Positions 48,695 through 59,740 of a DNA stretch of 64,000 nucleotides are shown here, in pieces; the stretch's first letter is position 1; each line of letters opens with the position of its first letter. The notes beneath the pieces are model-generated. The model searched no databases. It was given only the letters and a program-made list of their open reading frames with translations, and was not told the origin of the DNA. The stretch is from Carnegiea gigantea (lineage: Eukaryota > Streptophyta > Magnoliopsida > Caryophyllales > Cactaceae): positions 112,001 through 176,000 of the forward strand of contig JAKOGI010000352.1 of NCBI GenBank assembly GCA_029747015.1, given 5' to 3'. The position numbers and the translations under genes were made by a program.

Positions 48695-50570
48695 AGAGGC
48701 ATAGGAGAAAGTCAAGATGAAGGCTCTAGTGAGTAGTGGGACAGAGGAAGGAAAAGAGGTTAATATAATGAGGTACAAGGTGACGAAAAGAGTAGCCAAG
48801 AAAGCAGTTACAATGCCTAAGAACAATGCTTATGAAGGGTTGTATCAGACACTATAGTCTAATCAGATAAGAAGACCATTAAGCTAGCAAGGGTGAGGGA
48901 AAGAAAGACAAGAGATTTGGGTAGTGTAAGCTACATTAAAAATCAAGATGGCAGAGTTCTAATCACGAATTCCAAAATACAAAAAGATAGCAAAACTATT
49001 TTATAAGCTCTTTAATGGAGAGGGTTAGACGTGTCCTAACAGAGTGAGCTTAGGTCTCATCAGGAGGGATAAGACTCTACGTCTTGCCATCATATTACCA
49101 TAGGGAGATTAGAGAGGCTTTAAGGAACATAAAGGATGGTAAGGCAGTCGGCTCTGACAGTATCCCTGTGGAAATTTGGAAGTGTTTGGGTGAGGATGGC
49201 CTTGAGTGACTAACGGAGTTATTTAATGTTATATCTAGGACTATGAAAATTCTCTATGAAGGGAGATTAAGTACAGTTGTCCCTTGATAATAGAACAAAG
49301 GTGATATTCTAAACTACAATAAGTATAAAGATATAAAATTGCTAATTTATACAATGAAGTTGTGGGAAAGGGTGATTAAGGGGAGGTTGAAGGGGCACGT
49401 AAGAAATTCAAAGAACTAGTTTGGTTTTATGCCGGATAGATCAACTACAAAAGCCATGCATCTTTTACAAAAGCTCATGGAGTTCTTCAGGGATAGAAAA
49501 AAAGGATCTCGACATGGTGTTCATGGATTTAGACAAAGCTTATGATAGAATACCAAGGGAATATTATGGCAGTGCTTGGAGAAGAAAGAGTGTCGGTTGC
49601 TTATAGTTGAGGTAGTAGAGATTGTATGAGGGAGTAAAAACAAGATTTAGGACCTTAGTGGGGATGCAAATGACTTCCCTATAGATATTGGACTTCATTA
49701 AGGATCAGTGCTGAGCCGTTTTCTTTTTACTGTGGTTATGGATGAGCTCACCAAAGGAATTCAACAACAAGATTCATGGTGTATGCTAGTTGTTGATGAC
49801 GTAATTCTTATTGATGAGACTAGGGAGAGGTGTCAACAGCAAGTTAGAATAGTGGACAGATACCCTAGAGACAAAAGATTTTAGGTTGAGTAGGTCAAAA
49901 ACTGAATACACATAAGGTTGATTCAGTGAAAAGGAAGATGGTATAGAACATGAGGTGGTCATAGGCGGTGTGGTTGTACCAAGGGTTGCAAACTTCAGAT
50001 ATCTATGCTCAATCATTCAAGAAAAAGGGGAGATTGACAAGGACATCAACCATCGAATAAAGGTGGGACGGAATACTTCAGGGGTATTGTGCGATAAAAA
50101 GATCCCACTCATATTGAAGGGGAGGGTTTATTGTATGGTTGTTAAGCTAACATTATTGTATGGTGTAGAGTGTCGGTTAGTTAAGAAGACTTAAGTCTAG
50201 AGGATGTTGGTAGTAGAGATGAAGATGGTTTGTTGGATGTGTAGCCATACAAGATTGGATAGGATTAGAAAGGTAGTGATTAAAGGCAAAGAAAGAGTAG
50301 CACCCATAGATGATAAAATGAGAAATGCTAGACTTAGATGGTTTGGTCATGTGCAGAGGAGTACGGATACACTAATGAGTAGATGTGAGAGGATTGTTCT
50401 TTCTGAATAGAGAACGGGTTGAGGTAGACCTAAGGAGAGTTGCAACAAAGTTATTAGACATGATTTGAAGACTTTAGAATTAACAGAGGATTTGACTCAT
50501 GATAGAAAGCTGTGGAGGTCTAGGTTTAAGGTTGCAGACCTTAGGTACAGCCCTACTACCCTTCCCTTGG
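48306..50570 (+). pseudogene. RTE-type endonuclease end and reverse transcriptase (heavily mutated)
   Basis: Pieces across frames: the endonuclease end (48,355-48,567); RT blocks near 49,340-49,470 (NxFGFMPDRSTT) and 49,500-49,560 (DMVFMDLDKAYDRIPREY); the catalytic-box region near 49,780-49,810, where the family has FADD and this copy reads approximately VDDV; 49,955-50,194 (VVVPRVANFRYLCSIIQEKG, GVLCDKKIPLILKGRVY); and 50,204-50,410 (MKMVCWMCSHTRLDRIRK, NARLRWFGHVQRS). The many stops make this an old copy. Confidence 0.8.
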
Positions 50571-50897
50571 ATCTCGAGAGCATAGGTTTTGCTAACGTAT
50601 GGATCTAGCAATCCTCTATCTTGCATTGATATTACGTATGTATGCTAATATTTATTTATTGTACATTCTTTCCTCTATTGTTTATTTTTGTTATGGCTTG
50701 CTAGTTTTTCTTGGTTTGCTTTTTTTGTCTCCAGTGAATTTTAACTCCAATTATTTTCTTAAATTTTTCGTGGGTATATCAGAATCGGCCTCCATATGGG
50801 TAGTGATACCTGCAAAGATAAGGTCACTTACATCTGAATCTCCTCTGAACCCACATAAGTGGGACTCACAAGGAGTTGTTGTTATTGTTGTTGTTGT
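48306..50897 (+). mobile_element. RTE-clade LINE, 5'-truncated, with TSD and (TTG)n tail
   Basis: Bounded by attatacatagaacactt (48,288-48,305) and attatatacagaacactt (50,898-50,915), an 18-bp target-site duplication with two differences. It ends in TTG repeats (50,875-50,897), the usual RTE tail. Only the end of the endonuclease and the RT remain, so it is 5'-truncated. Confidence 0.85.
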
Positions 50898-50915
50898 ATT
50901 ATATACAGAACACTT

Positions 50916-51640
50916 ACTAATACATAAAATAATGCTTGGTATTGCTCACTGGTGTATGCAATGCTAATCACTAATAGATACTGCATGCTCATTAATTCCA
51001 ACAATAATCCTCTAGAGTGTAAAGAGTTACTGTATATCTTAGGTTTGATCACCAACATGTTCAGTAGCCTTTAGTAGTATATATAGTAATACTCATTAAT
51101 GAAAAATATCATGCTCAATAATGCTCACTGATATATACGTAACACTCACTAATACATACAACAATGCTAAATATTGCTCAATAAGACATATATTGCTCAC
51201 TAATACATATGGTGTGCTCACTAATTCCAACAATAACCCTCCCAAGTGTAAAAGGGTACGTATACCTAAGGTTTACTTACCAACATGTTTAGTAAGCCTT
51301 AGTAGTATATGCACTAGCACTCACTAATAAAAATTACTGTGCTCAATAGTGCTCACTAATGTATGCAAAACGCTCACTAATACATACAATAAGGCTCACT
51401 ATAGCTCACTAACATATATAATACTATTCACTAATACATATGGTATTGCTCACTAATTCCAATAATTATCCTCTTGAGTGTAAAGGGTACTACACATGCA
51501 TGGTCAGCTCACTAATGTTTAGTAACCCTTACTACTATATATAATAATACTCATTAATGAAAAATATTTGCTCACTTATATATACACACAATGTTCATTA
51601 ATATATGCAATTATGCTCATTAATAATAGATACAATGTTT
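50916..51640 (+). repeat. gctcactaat-rich tandem array, about 190-210-bp unit
   Basis: Units share taatacatacaataatgctcact, attccaacaataatcctc, gtgtaaagggtac and taccaacatgtttagtaa. Related sequence flanks the RTE element on its left (46,480-46,640 and 48,140-48,300). 51,640-52,800 shows no further repeat or gene except the 5' leader below. Confidence 0.75.
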
Positions 51641-52741
51641 TGTAGTTTGTCTAAGTTGTGCATTCGGTATTTAGTGAGTATTTAACAAACAATTAGTGGT
51701 TGAATATTTCATGACAAAAATATTTCATTCCTTCAATAATATGATTACCATACTCTTTTGATCAATATTTGAATCTCATTTGGTGAATATTGGATGTAAC
51801 GAACATAATTAAAAAGGATATTAAAAATTACAAATGAGTTAAAAAGCTTTAGATGTGGTCTAATACAATATATAAAGGAGAAAAAATTCAAGTAAATGAT
51901 GTGAGAAAAAAAAAAGAAAATGAACAAAGTGATTTAAGAAGCAAAACTTTAAAAAAATGGACGTTTGCCATGTAGGTTCTTCAAAACTATGACCTACTCC
52001 ACAAGGATAAGGAGTCACACCATTTAACCCTACCTTGCTGTGGCAATAAGTATGACCGAATTTATATTTATAAATCTGACTTAATATTTGGGCCCCCCAA
52101 AAAAAAAAAAAACTTGACTCAATATGCGTGTAGGCCCCCAACAAGCATGCTAGGTGGATGTAGCGTGAGTCCGTCATGTTGCATGCTATAGTTTGCTTAC
52201 GAACATTTACTGTTATATTAGCGAAGAAGTTCATACAGATTTTACGTTGACATTTATTATGTTTATTTTTCAAAGTTGTATCTCTTTATGTCAATATAAT
52301 ATTGTCCATATAACATTCATTGCATTCTCAATATTACTAATATGAAATTATTCAGACAAATATATAGAAATGTGTATGGATAAAGAATATAGTATTTTTT
52401 CTTCATAGTAGTTAATTATTTTTAATTAATAAAAAATAATTATAAAGAGTAACAACATAAATTTTTAGGAAAACTTACATGGAAACAAATAATTTAAATT
52501 CCCAACAGGCAAAAAAAATAATAATTTAAATTCGTACAATACACATGCATATCACTCAAGTGAATATGATTAATGGAGTTGGTGCATTTTTATGGCCGAT
52601 AAATTTTTTAAAAAGTCTTGGTGACGTGTACGGTGCAATTTAGTGCATCTGCAACGTCTTGACTTGAAGGTGAGGAAATTCTCGATCAACACTGTATACA
52701 TGGCTTTTACTTTTTTAGCAGAATCCAACACCCTTTTAACT

Positions 52742-52790
52742 TCCTCCTCTCTGTCCCTCTCTCTCTCCCTCCCTCTCTCTGTGTGTGTGC
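52742..52790 (+). repeat. Pyrimidine-rich tract in the 5' leader of the fasciclin-like gene
   Basis: ctctctgtccctctctctctc followed by gtgtgtgtg, ending 10 bp before the ATG. CT-rich leaders are common in plant genes. No clear TATA box is seen upstream. Confidence 0.6.
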
Positions 52791-52800
52791 AACAACCGAA

Positions 52801-53853
52801 ATGGCGCGTTCATGTTCATGCCCATCCTCTCACTGCTGGCACGCTCCAATCTACTTGTCAATCTCTCTAGTCCTGGCAGCCATAGCCATAACCTCCCCAC
52901 CTTCCTCCTCCTCTTCTTCTCTCTCTCCTCAAACCATCTCTCTAAACGCCTCCACCGCCCTCCGATCACACGGATTCACCATCATCGCCACCCTCCTGCT
53001 ACTCTCCCCCGACCTCTTTCTCTCCAACTCCAGTACCACCGTCTTCGCCATCCACGACGACGCCGTTTCCAACCTCACTGCTCCTCCTTCCGCCATTAAA
53101 CGCCTCCTTCACTACCACACTCTTCCTTCCAAATTCTCTCTCCAACAACTCCTCCTTAAACCCCACAACGCCTGCCTCCCTACTTCCATTCCTTCCAAGA
53201 ACCTCGCCCTCACCAAAATCGACCCTCAAAATCGATTAATTGAGATCAACAATGTCCCCATTTCTCACCCAGATTTGTTTCTTGATCACTATGTCTCGAT
53301 TCACGGCGTTCTTGGCCCGTTTTCTCCGCTTGATGCCCCCCAACTTCAATCGGGTCGCGACTTCATCCGCTCTCTGCCTTGCAATTTCTTGAATTCCAGC
53401 AAATGGGGCTCCAAATTCAGCGAACGACCGGGCAAGTGGGTCCGAATGATCCGGTTTCTGAGCTTAAAGGGTTTCGTCTCATTCGCAATCGCGTTGAACT
53501 CAGTACTCCATGGGATTCTTGAAGACTGCCCGAATTTGGGTCCGATTACAGTGTTTGTGCCCCCCGAATTCGACTTCGTCAGCTCTTCGGGGCCCTTTTT
53601 GGATCGGGTCGTGAGGTACCACATTGTGGGTCAGAGGTACTCTTACTCCGAACTGGCTTCACTACCTGAGAAAGCTCAGGTGATGACCTTGTTAAGGGAA
53701 GAAGCTCTTGAGATTACGAGCAACATTAATGGCACCCATGTTTTGGGCATTAATGGAGTCTATATTGTGTCTCCAGATGTTTTCTCTACAGAAATGTTTG
53801 TTGCTCATGCAATCTCCAGAGCTTTTGAATTGCCTGATCATGCAAATAGTTGA
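52801..53853 (+). CDS. Fasciclin-like arabinogalactan-type protein (FLA19/20/21-like), intronless
   Basis: 350 codons from ATG 52,801; the frame is open a few codons upstream but without an ATG. The N-terminus (APIYLSISLVLAAIAIT, about residues 15-31) is a signal peptide or anchor. Two FAS1 domains follow. The first, about residues 45-190, has TTVFAIHDDAV and HYHTLPSKFSLQQLL. The second, about 220-345, has ITVFVPPEFDFV, VVRYHIVGQRYSYSELASLP and GINGVYIVSPDVF. These are the H1, YH and H2 regions of FAS1. Ser/Pro-rich linkers are short, and there is no hydrophobic C-terminal GPI signal (ends ELPDHANS), as in the FLA19-21 group. FAS1 proteins act in cell-surface adhesion and wall organisation. 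An AATAAA-type signal lies at 54,120. Confidence 0.88.
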   Translation: MARSCSCPSSHCWHAPIYLSISLVLAAIAITSPPSSSSSSLSPQTISLNASTALRSHGFTIIATLLLLSPDLFLSNSSTTVFAIHDDAVSNLTAPPSAIKRLLHYHTLPSKFSLQQLLLKPHNACLPTSIPSKNLALTKIDPQNRLIEINNVPISHPDLFLDHYVSIHGVLGPFSPLDAPQLQSGRDFIRSLPCNFLNSSKWGSKFSERPGKWVRMIRFLSLKGFVSFAIALNSVLHGILEDCPNLGPITVFVPPEFDFVSSSGPFLDRVVRYHIVGQRYSYSELASLPEKAQVMTLLREEALEITSNINGTHVLGINGVYIVSPDVFSTEMFVAHAISRAFELPDHANS

Positions 53854-54741
53854 CTGTTGTGATTCTTTGCTCATTTTCTCGTTGAGCTTTGGGATTTTTG
53901 GTTAGAAATTGGTGCAAATTTCGGTTTGATCAATGGGGTTTCTCAAAGCAAATTTGTTGATATGTTGTGATGGAAAACTGAAAGGGGGAGGTCATGTACT
54001 TCTCTGTTCTTCTTCAGCACATGAATTTGGTGCTCGGTGTGTTACGTGGAGCGAAGTAAATGTTTGTTAGCCCTGTTACGTCGTGTTGTTGATGGTATTA
54101 TCATTGTTGTTTTGTTTTTAATAAATCCGTGAGGGCATCCCTTGACCTAAGAAAGGTAGTCATGGTAGGGTAAACAATACTGAATACTAAGCTCAAGGTC
54201 TGTTATATGTATTCGAATTCCTCCCCATATTGAATCCGACATGTTGCATTGCAGAACACAACCAAACCATACGAGTATACGACCACGGGCAAATACCTTC
54301 TGGTCCTATGTTTTAGTTGATGGAATGCTTATTTTTTTTTAAAAAAAAAACCAATATGGATGAAAATATTATTAAAAAAAGTAAAGGAGTCCCATTGTTG
54401 CTTTGTTTTTGCAAATAATGTTTATTAAAAAAAAAACCAAGATGGATGAAAATGTTATTAGAAAAAGTAAAGAGACGAAAAGAAAAAGGCAGGTGCTGGA
54501 CGTGAAAGAATACGGAGATTTCATTCTCTGCACGAATATTTACAGCACTAATAACTGAACTTGACTTTAAAAAAAAAAGGGAACCTCAAAATTCAACTAA
54601 AATTCACAACTGATATCACAAAGGGTTGGGAGAGAGCAGGAGTAGAATAAGAGAAAAGAAACGGGTCAAAACTTGCTAAAAAAACCAATCTGCTAAGCTG
54701 TACATGAATGCTCGCAAGTGTAAGCTACTTGTGAAACAGAA
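53854..54741. other. Intergenic space between convergent genes
   Basis: Contains the 3' UTR and probable poly(A) signal (54,120-54,126) of the fasciclin-like gene. It also has a short two-copy direct repeat (A-run, then ccaagatggatgaaaat and attaaaaaaagtaaag) at 54,341-54,391 and 54,427-54,475. No other gene is seen. Confidence 0.6.
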
Positions 54742-57700
54742 TCATGAACACAGCTTGGGCAACGATCTGGCATTGATATTGCCTGTTGATTTCGATTTCA
54801 TCATTTTTGCCATCTGAGTTTGCATCTTATGACAAACCTTTTCAAGCTCTGTCACCCTGCATTGCATTCCCTGTAAATGTGTCCTGAGCTTTTCATTGTC
54901 AGTCATAACATCAAATTCTCCAGCACTAAGCATATTACGATCACTGGATTCTCCCTTGAGTCCTATTGTTCCATAATTGGGGTAATAGCATGGAGAGGAA
55001 GAGCATGAGCTGGGGTATTTTGAAGCATGCTCCAACCCTGTGAGCTTTCCTTGATGAGAAAGGAGAGCTTGCACTGCAGATCTAGATGGGAACTTCTGGT
55101 TCTTTGTAAGATGCAGGCAGGCTTCTGGCGAGAGCTTCTCATAGTTTAATGCAGAACAGATTTGAAATGTTTCTTCTTCCGATAAATCTGTATGCACCTG
55201 CAAAAGGAAAAAGATTTTCCCACACATCACAGAGAGTACGTAGCACCATATTTGCAGACTTGGGATAGTGACACATGGAGAGACAGTGCATATACTTTAT
55301 GGACAGCTGGAAAACGTAGTATGCAATTGATGGCTTTTAGTCCATGATATACCACATACCCTTCTATGCAATTCAGATCTAAGGCTACTTCAGCAAACCC
55401 CTAGCACACTACCCCCCCCCCCCCCGAGCTTGAAATTTGGTTGAAAAGTACAATGCAGAAGACAATGCGAGTGATGAAACAGGTAAAAAGGACCAAATGC
55501 AATACCTCCAGATACATGTCCATGGCATGATACATTTCATCATAGGACTCTCTCGAGGAATCAGGCAATGCTGTAGCAAGTGCTGTAAACTTGGAGGCTT
55601 TCAGAGATGGATCAGGTGCAATTTCTGCTAAATACAAATCCACCAACCTGGCCAGTTTCATGAGCCGATCATTTGAAACTTGAGAAAGCCCTCTGCTCAG
55701 AAAGAACTTCAGGCACCTCAGAACAAGGTTCACATCATATAAACAGCTCACCCCAGCTGAAGATGGAATGAGAAGATTATCCAGAGTTGCTTCATCCAGT
55801 CTTGAACCAATCATTGCCTCTAATTTGCTCCTGGTAGATTTATGTATGTTCAGGTTTATGGAAACTCTTAAAATCCCCAGCAAACTCTTGTAAGGAATAG
55901 ACCAATGATCAAGAGAATGCAAAACATCAATGACCATCCCCATTATTTTGCTCTTCTCGCCAGATTGAGCATGGACAAACTTTGACTTCTGGTAATGAAA
56001 GAGGAACCTGCTTATGGTACCATGATCAAATTTCCAAGAAATCATGGATCTTAGTGCCATTTCAATCACACTCTGACTCAACGATGAAAGATCTTCAAAC
56101 CACCACGATACACGAAAGCAGCTTGTTTTCAGGCTCTCAGTACTCCGGGAATCACATGAAATCCGAAACCCAAAGCTTTCAGGGGAGGAAATAGATGGGC
56201 ATGGGCTAGCTTCAGCAGCCAGTATGAGTCTCCCTACAAGAGTGTCCAAGCATTTTTGAAGCACAACTGAAGAATTTACACTTACAATGAAGGCTTGGTT
56301 TTTCTTCAAAGCCAACAGAAGCTCTGACCAAGTCCAATAGCTTATCTCTTCAAGTGACTTCTCAATCTGTTTCACCAGATTCTCAGACTCAAATACAGAT
56401 TTATTCATTTCCATGAAAGAAGCAGCTGAGTAAAGGGCAGTTAAATTTGTCGGACTAATCTCAATGCTGCCATTGTTGTAGCAAAACCTTGCAATTAACT
56501 CAAAAGTCTCAGCCCCTCCTGGGAAGTCGTGGAATATTACTTTGAGATTCTTTCCAGTGCTCCCTGATTTACCAAATAATTTTCTGAATCTACCTGAGTA
56601 GGAGCAAAAAAGCTCCTGCAAATGTGAAAAATGATTGTGACATATGATTAGCCAGAAAACAAAGATATAGCATGTTTAGAAGTGCAATGGCATTTGTAAG
56701 AAACAATCACCAATACAGAGGACCCTACTGCTTCGGTGTGTAATAAACACAAGTTTGACAAATGACAAGAATAAAGACCACTTCCTCAAAGCTACAGTGG
56801 AATAATGTCAACATAAGAAATTTACGAACCAAATTCCACAGCAACAACTTCAAAAAGCATAACTGAGGCTGAACCATAAAAAGGCATAAATGCTCCTTGT
56901 TTTTTAGGGAAGAAGTTCCACAAAAATGCAGGTACCTTTTTTTTAATATCTTTTCTTTTTTCCTAATGGAGATCCATGTAGACTGAGACAGGAGATGACA
57001 AGTCGTTAGAGCACTTGTAATGGTGATCCATATTTTTGGATCATAAGTGGGGACCTACACCTATTATATCATCTTACAATTCAACTTTTTCTCTCCCTTC
57101 TACATCAAATAGATCATCAACTTCGATCATCAAATAAAATATTAGTCATGGACCCACATTTAAACATATTTAATTAGTTTTAACCTTTTATTTTATACTA
57201 TTCATTAATGTAATTGCCAAAAAAAAAAAGGAAAAAGAAAGTTGTGAGGGAATCACTGCAGGGAGCCGGACCACTGGGTGAGCCGTGTGGATCACTGATA
57301 CATATGATATTTTGGATCGTGAGGCTCCATTTTGGACCATGATCCAAGCGATGCACGTGCTCTTATACACCATCAATCAGATGAAGGGCGAAGAGAAAAG
57401 AAGGGGGAGAGGGAGGGCAATGAATTTCCTGAAAGCAACCCGTTGTTCACCTCAAAAGGAGTGAAAAGAAACAAAGGCAAGAACATTTAAGCCTCCATAA
57501 CAGCAGCAATAAATGAGTGAAGTAAAGAAGATAGCAACCAGAACCTAAAGCTGGTAATCATCAATTCTGTTAATCTTTAATCGTAAAAAGGGGTGAAAAT
57601 CAATTGTATGAAAGAAGGAATAATATTGATGACACTCTGGACCACTACTTCTGCCATACAGGTGTAAAAATAATGATGTACAGCTTATATCCCCCAGTGG

Positions 57701-58587
57701 AAAGGGAAATGCATTTGAGCATTGAATCTACCACAATAGAGACAACACAAAGACTTGGCCTTTTAAATCCATGAATGAATACAATCGATGAGGCCAATTT
57801 TTGGGACCTAGCATGGCATTACGTAACTGTCTGCTGGTTTATTAGTCTTACATCTTAACGTCCTCAAATCCTGCAGCAGTGAAGCACATGGACGGGGACC
57901 AAAAAAACCTTGCCATATAACGGGTGTCCGCAGCAGCCATTAAGTCTAAATATTGTTACATTTTTCCCAAAAATCTTTCAAATTTTAAAATGGACATAAA
58001 TCAAAGTTCAAGGAACCTGAAAATGGATCCCGTTTAAGATTTTTGGATCAACCACAGCACCTGGACATCGGGCAGCTGTTTAAAAAGCTATTTAATTGTT
58101 CCATGTGATAACATAGAAGGCAGATTCAATTTTAGTACTACAATGGTTAGTGAAAGACGAACATAGGAGAATTGAGAACTTATAATACTACTAATCCATG
58201 CACCAATTGCAGATAAAGAGAGGCATCCACATGGAGGGAGCCGGTCCTGCACAGAAGCTTAAGGAAGGAAAACAACAAAGGAGTCACATTACTCAAAGCC
58301 AAGGTTTACAACTAGTATCATAATTGAATTTATTGTTGCTTCGGATGATGTTAGATGGAAACAGAGGAAGCAAATGGAAAGCATCATAAACGCATTATCT
58401 ATAATAGAAACTCACATCTTAAAGAGACAGAAAACATACAGTAAAAGGGTGAAATTTTACAGCAATTACAAAGACTAGAAGAGAACTTATAGCTAAAATT
58501 TGAGACAACAATGAGAGGGATTACCTTATTCACCATGAAAACACCTTCCCCGTTCACATCCACTTCAAGATCGCAACAGACATCCAT
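54742..58587 (-). CDS. BTB/POZ-NPH3 family protein (At3g22104-like), three coding exons
   Basis: Exon 1 is 58,587-58,525 (MDVCCDLEVDVNGEGVFMVNK), exon 2 is 56,615-55,506, exon 3 is 55,197-54,742. All junctions are GT/AG and phase 0, giving 542 residues. The BTB/POZ domain (residues 1-100) starts in exon 1 and continues ELFCSYSGRFRKLFGKSG. The NPH3 domain (about 190-435) has WWFEDLSSLSQSVIEMALRS, LDEATLDNLLIP, LYDVNLVLRCLKFFL, LVDLYLAEIAPDPSLKASKF and the signature SRESYDEMYHAMDMYLEVH, which spans the exon 2/3 junction. The C-terminus is a coiled coil (EKLRTHLQGMQCRVTELEKV). NPH3/RPT2-like proteins are CUL3 substrate adaptors in light and auxin signalling at membranes. The short BTB start MDVCCDLEVDVNGE matches the At3g22104 subgroup. 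No defect is seen. Confidence 0.9.
55412..55425. repeat. C14 homopolymer in intron 2 of the NPH3-type gene
   Basis: A run of 14 C on the plus strand (G14 on the transcribed sense). It lies inside the 308-bp intron 55,198-55,505, about 80 bp downstream of the donor on the sense strand. Confidence 0.8.
57009..57362. mobile_element. PIF/Harbinger-type MITE in intron 1 of the NPH3-type gene
   Basis: 354 bp with ends GAGCACTTGTAATGG and (inverted) GAGCACGTGCATCG, flanked by the 3-bp duplication TTA (57,006-57,008 and 57,363-57,365). A 3-bp TTA/TAA TSD and GAGCA-type ends fit Harbinger MITEs. The interior also has ggatccat/ttggatca repeats near both ends. Intron 1 runs 56,616-58,524, and I see no other element in it. 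Confidence 0.7.
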
Positions 58588-59108
58588 TGTATAACTAAAT
58601 AAATCCCAAACCTCACCTTAAATAAGAACTTCTTGAAGCCTTATCATCAGAAGTTTGTCAAACCCACATGAGCAAATTGCAGAAAAACACCAAAAGATAC
58701 CAAAAATATGAAGTCGCAAGGCCTTCTTTGAGCTTTATAATCAGAAATAAGCCATACCTAGATGAGCAAATTGCAAGTCACAAGACCTTATTCTCAAAGG
58801 GAGAAACAAGATAAGAAAATAGAGACGTTTTTTGGGTTGTTCTGCAAACCAGTACTCAAAGGGCTGAGAGCAGCATTTGGCCTTCGTCCAGAGAAAGACA
58901 AAGAGAGAGAGAAACAACAAAGAATGTAACGACACAAATTCAGGATATATATAATAAGAGGAGGCATCAAGCATGTAATCTCTTCATCAGAGAAGAGAGG
59001 TGAGAGAGAGAAATATGAGGAAATTACAGGGGAGTTGGTGGTGTGGATTGTTTTGTGTGTGCCCACTACACTACTGTCTGACATTCCTGCAAAAATTTTG
59101 GTTTTTTG

Positions 59109-59114
59109 TTTATA
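59109..59114 (-). promoter_or_regulatory. Probable TATA box of the NPH3-type gene
   Basis: Minus strand CCCTATAAACA lies about 520 bp upstream of the ATG. Downstream is CT-rich leader sequence (58,985-59,010). A start near 59,080 would give a leader of up to 490 nt, possibly with an intron and small upstream ATGs (for example 58,974). 59,115-59,740 holds no other feature I can support. Confidence 0.4.
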
Positions 59115-59740
59115 GGGAGGAGGAGAAAGACGTGATTTTCATTGAGTAACTGTGGTTGGGTTTTTGAGAGGGAAAAATACCCTCCATAAACCTGTAAAAA
59201 CGCAAGCTTTTTAGCTTTGCTGGGTATTAATTATGCCACTTCCTCTCCATTATTCAATCCTTGGCCCCTTGCTTTTAGGTATCCCCATGTGGTGAATTGT
59301 TTAATTGCCCGATATGTCCATTTCGCTTTCCGGGTCCCGTTTTAGTTTTTTCCCCTACTTTTTCGTTGATGAAGGTCCCATTTTCAACCCAATGAATGGT
59401 TGAATTTCTTTCTAGGATGAGACAATGGACGTTCTTTGGTTTTTTTCACATTACGTGATCCAAAGACGCGTATCATAAAGATAATAGCCTCCTAATAACT
59501 ACAACATAATATGCGAATATCTGGTAATCATGGCCGTTCTATGCCTACTCTTGGCTATCATAGCTAATTACATAACTAAATGCCTACCTAAATCAGCCAT
59601 TCTAGTCACAAGCAAACATCTTAAAAAGTAAGATTAAAAAGACAATTTTGTCAACTCTCAAATGGAATGGCCTATTCGTCCTTATACCCAAGAACATTTG
59701 TGTCTAATGTTTGATTATTCTAACTTAATCCTTGTTGATT

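Noticed and set aside
52783..52800. Six extra N-terminal codons for the fasciclin-like protein
   Set aside because: They would need a GTG start. The first ATG in frame is at 52,801, directly before a good signal peptide.
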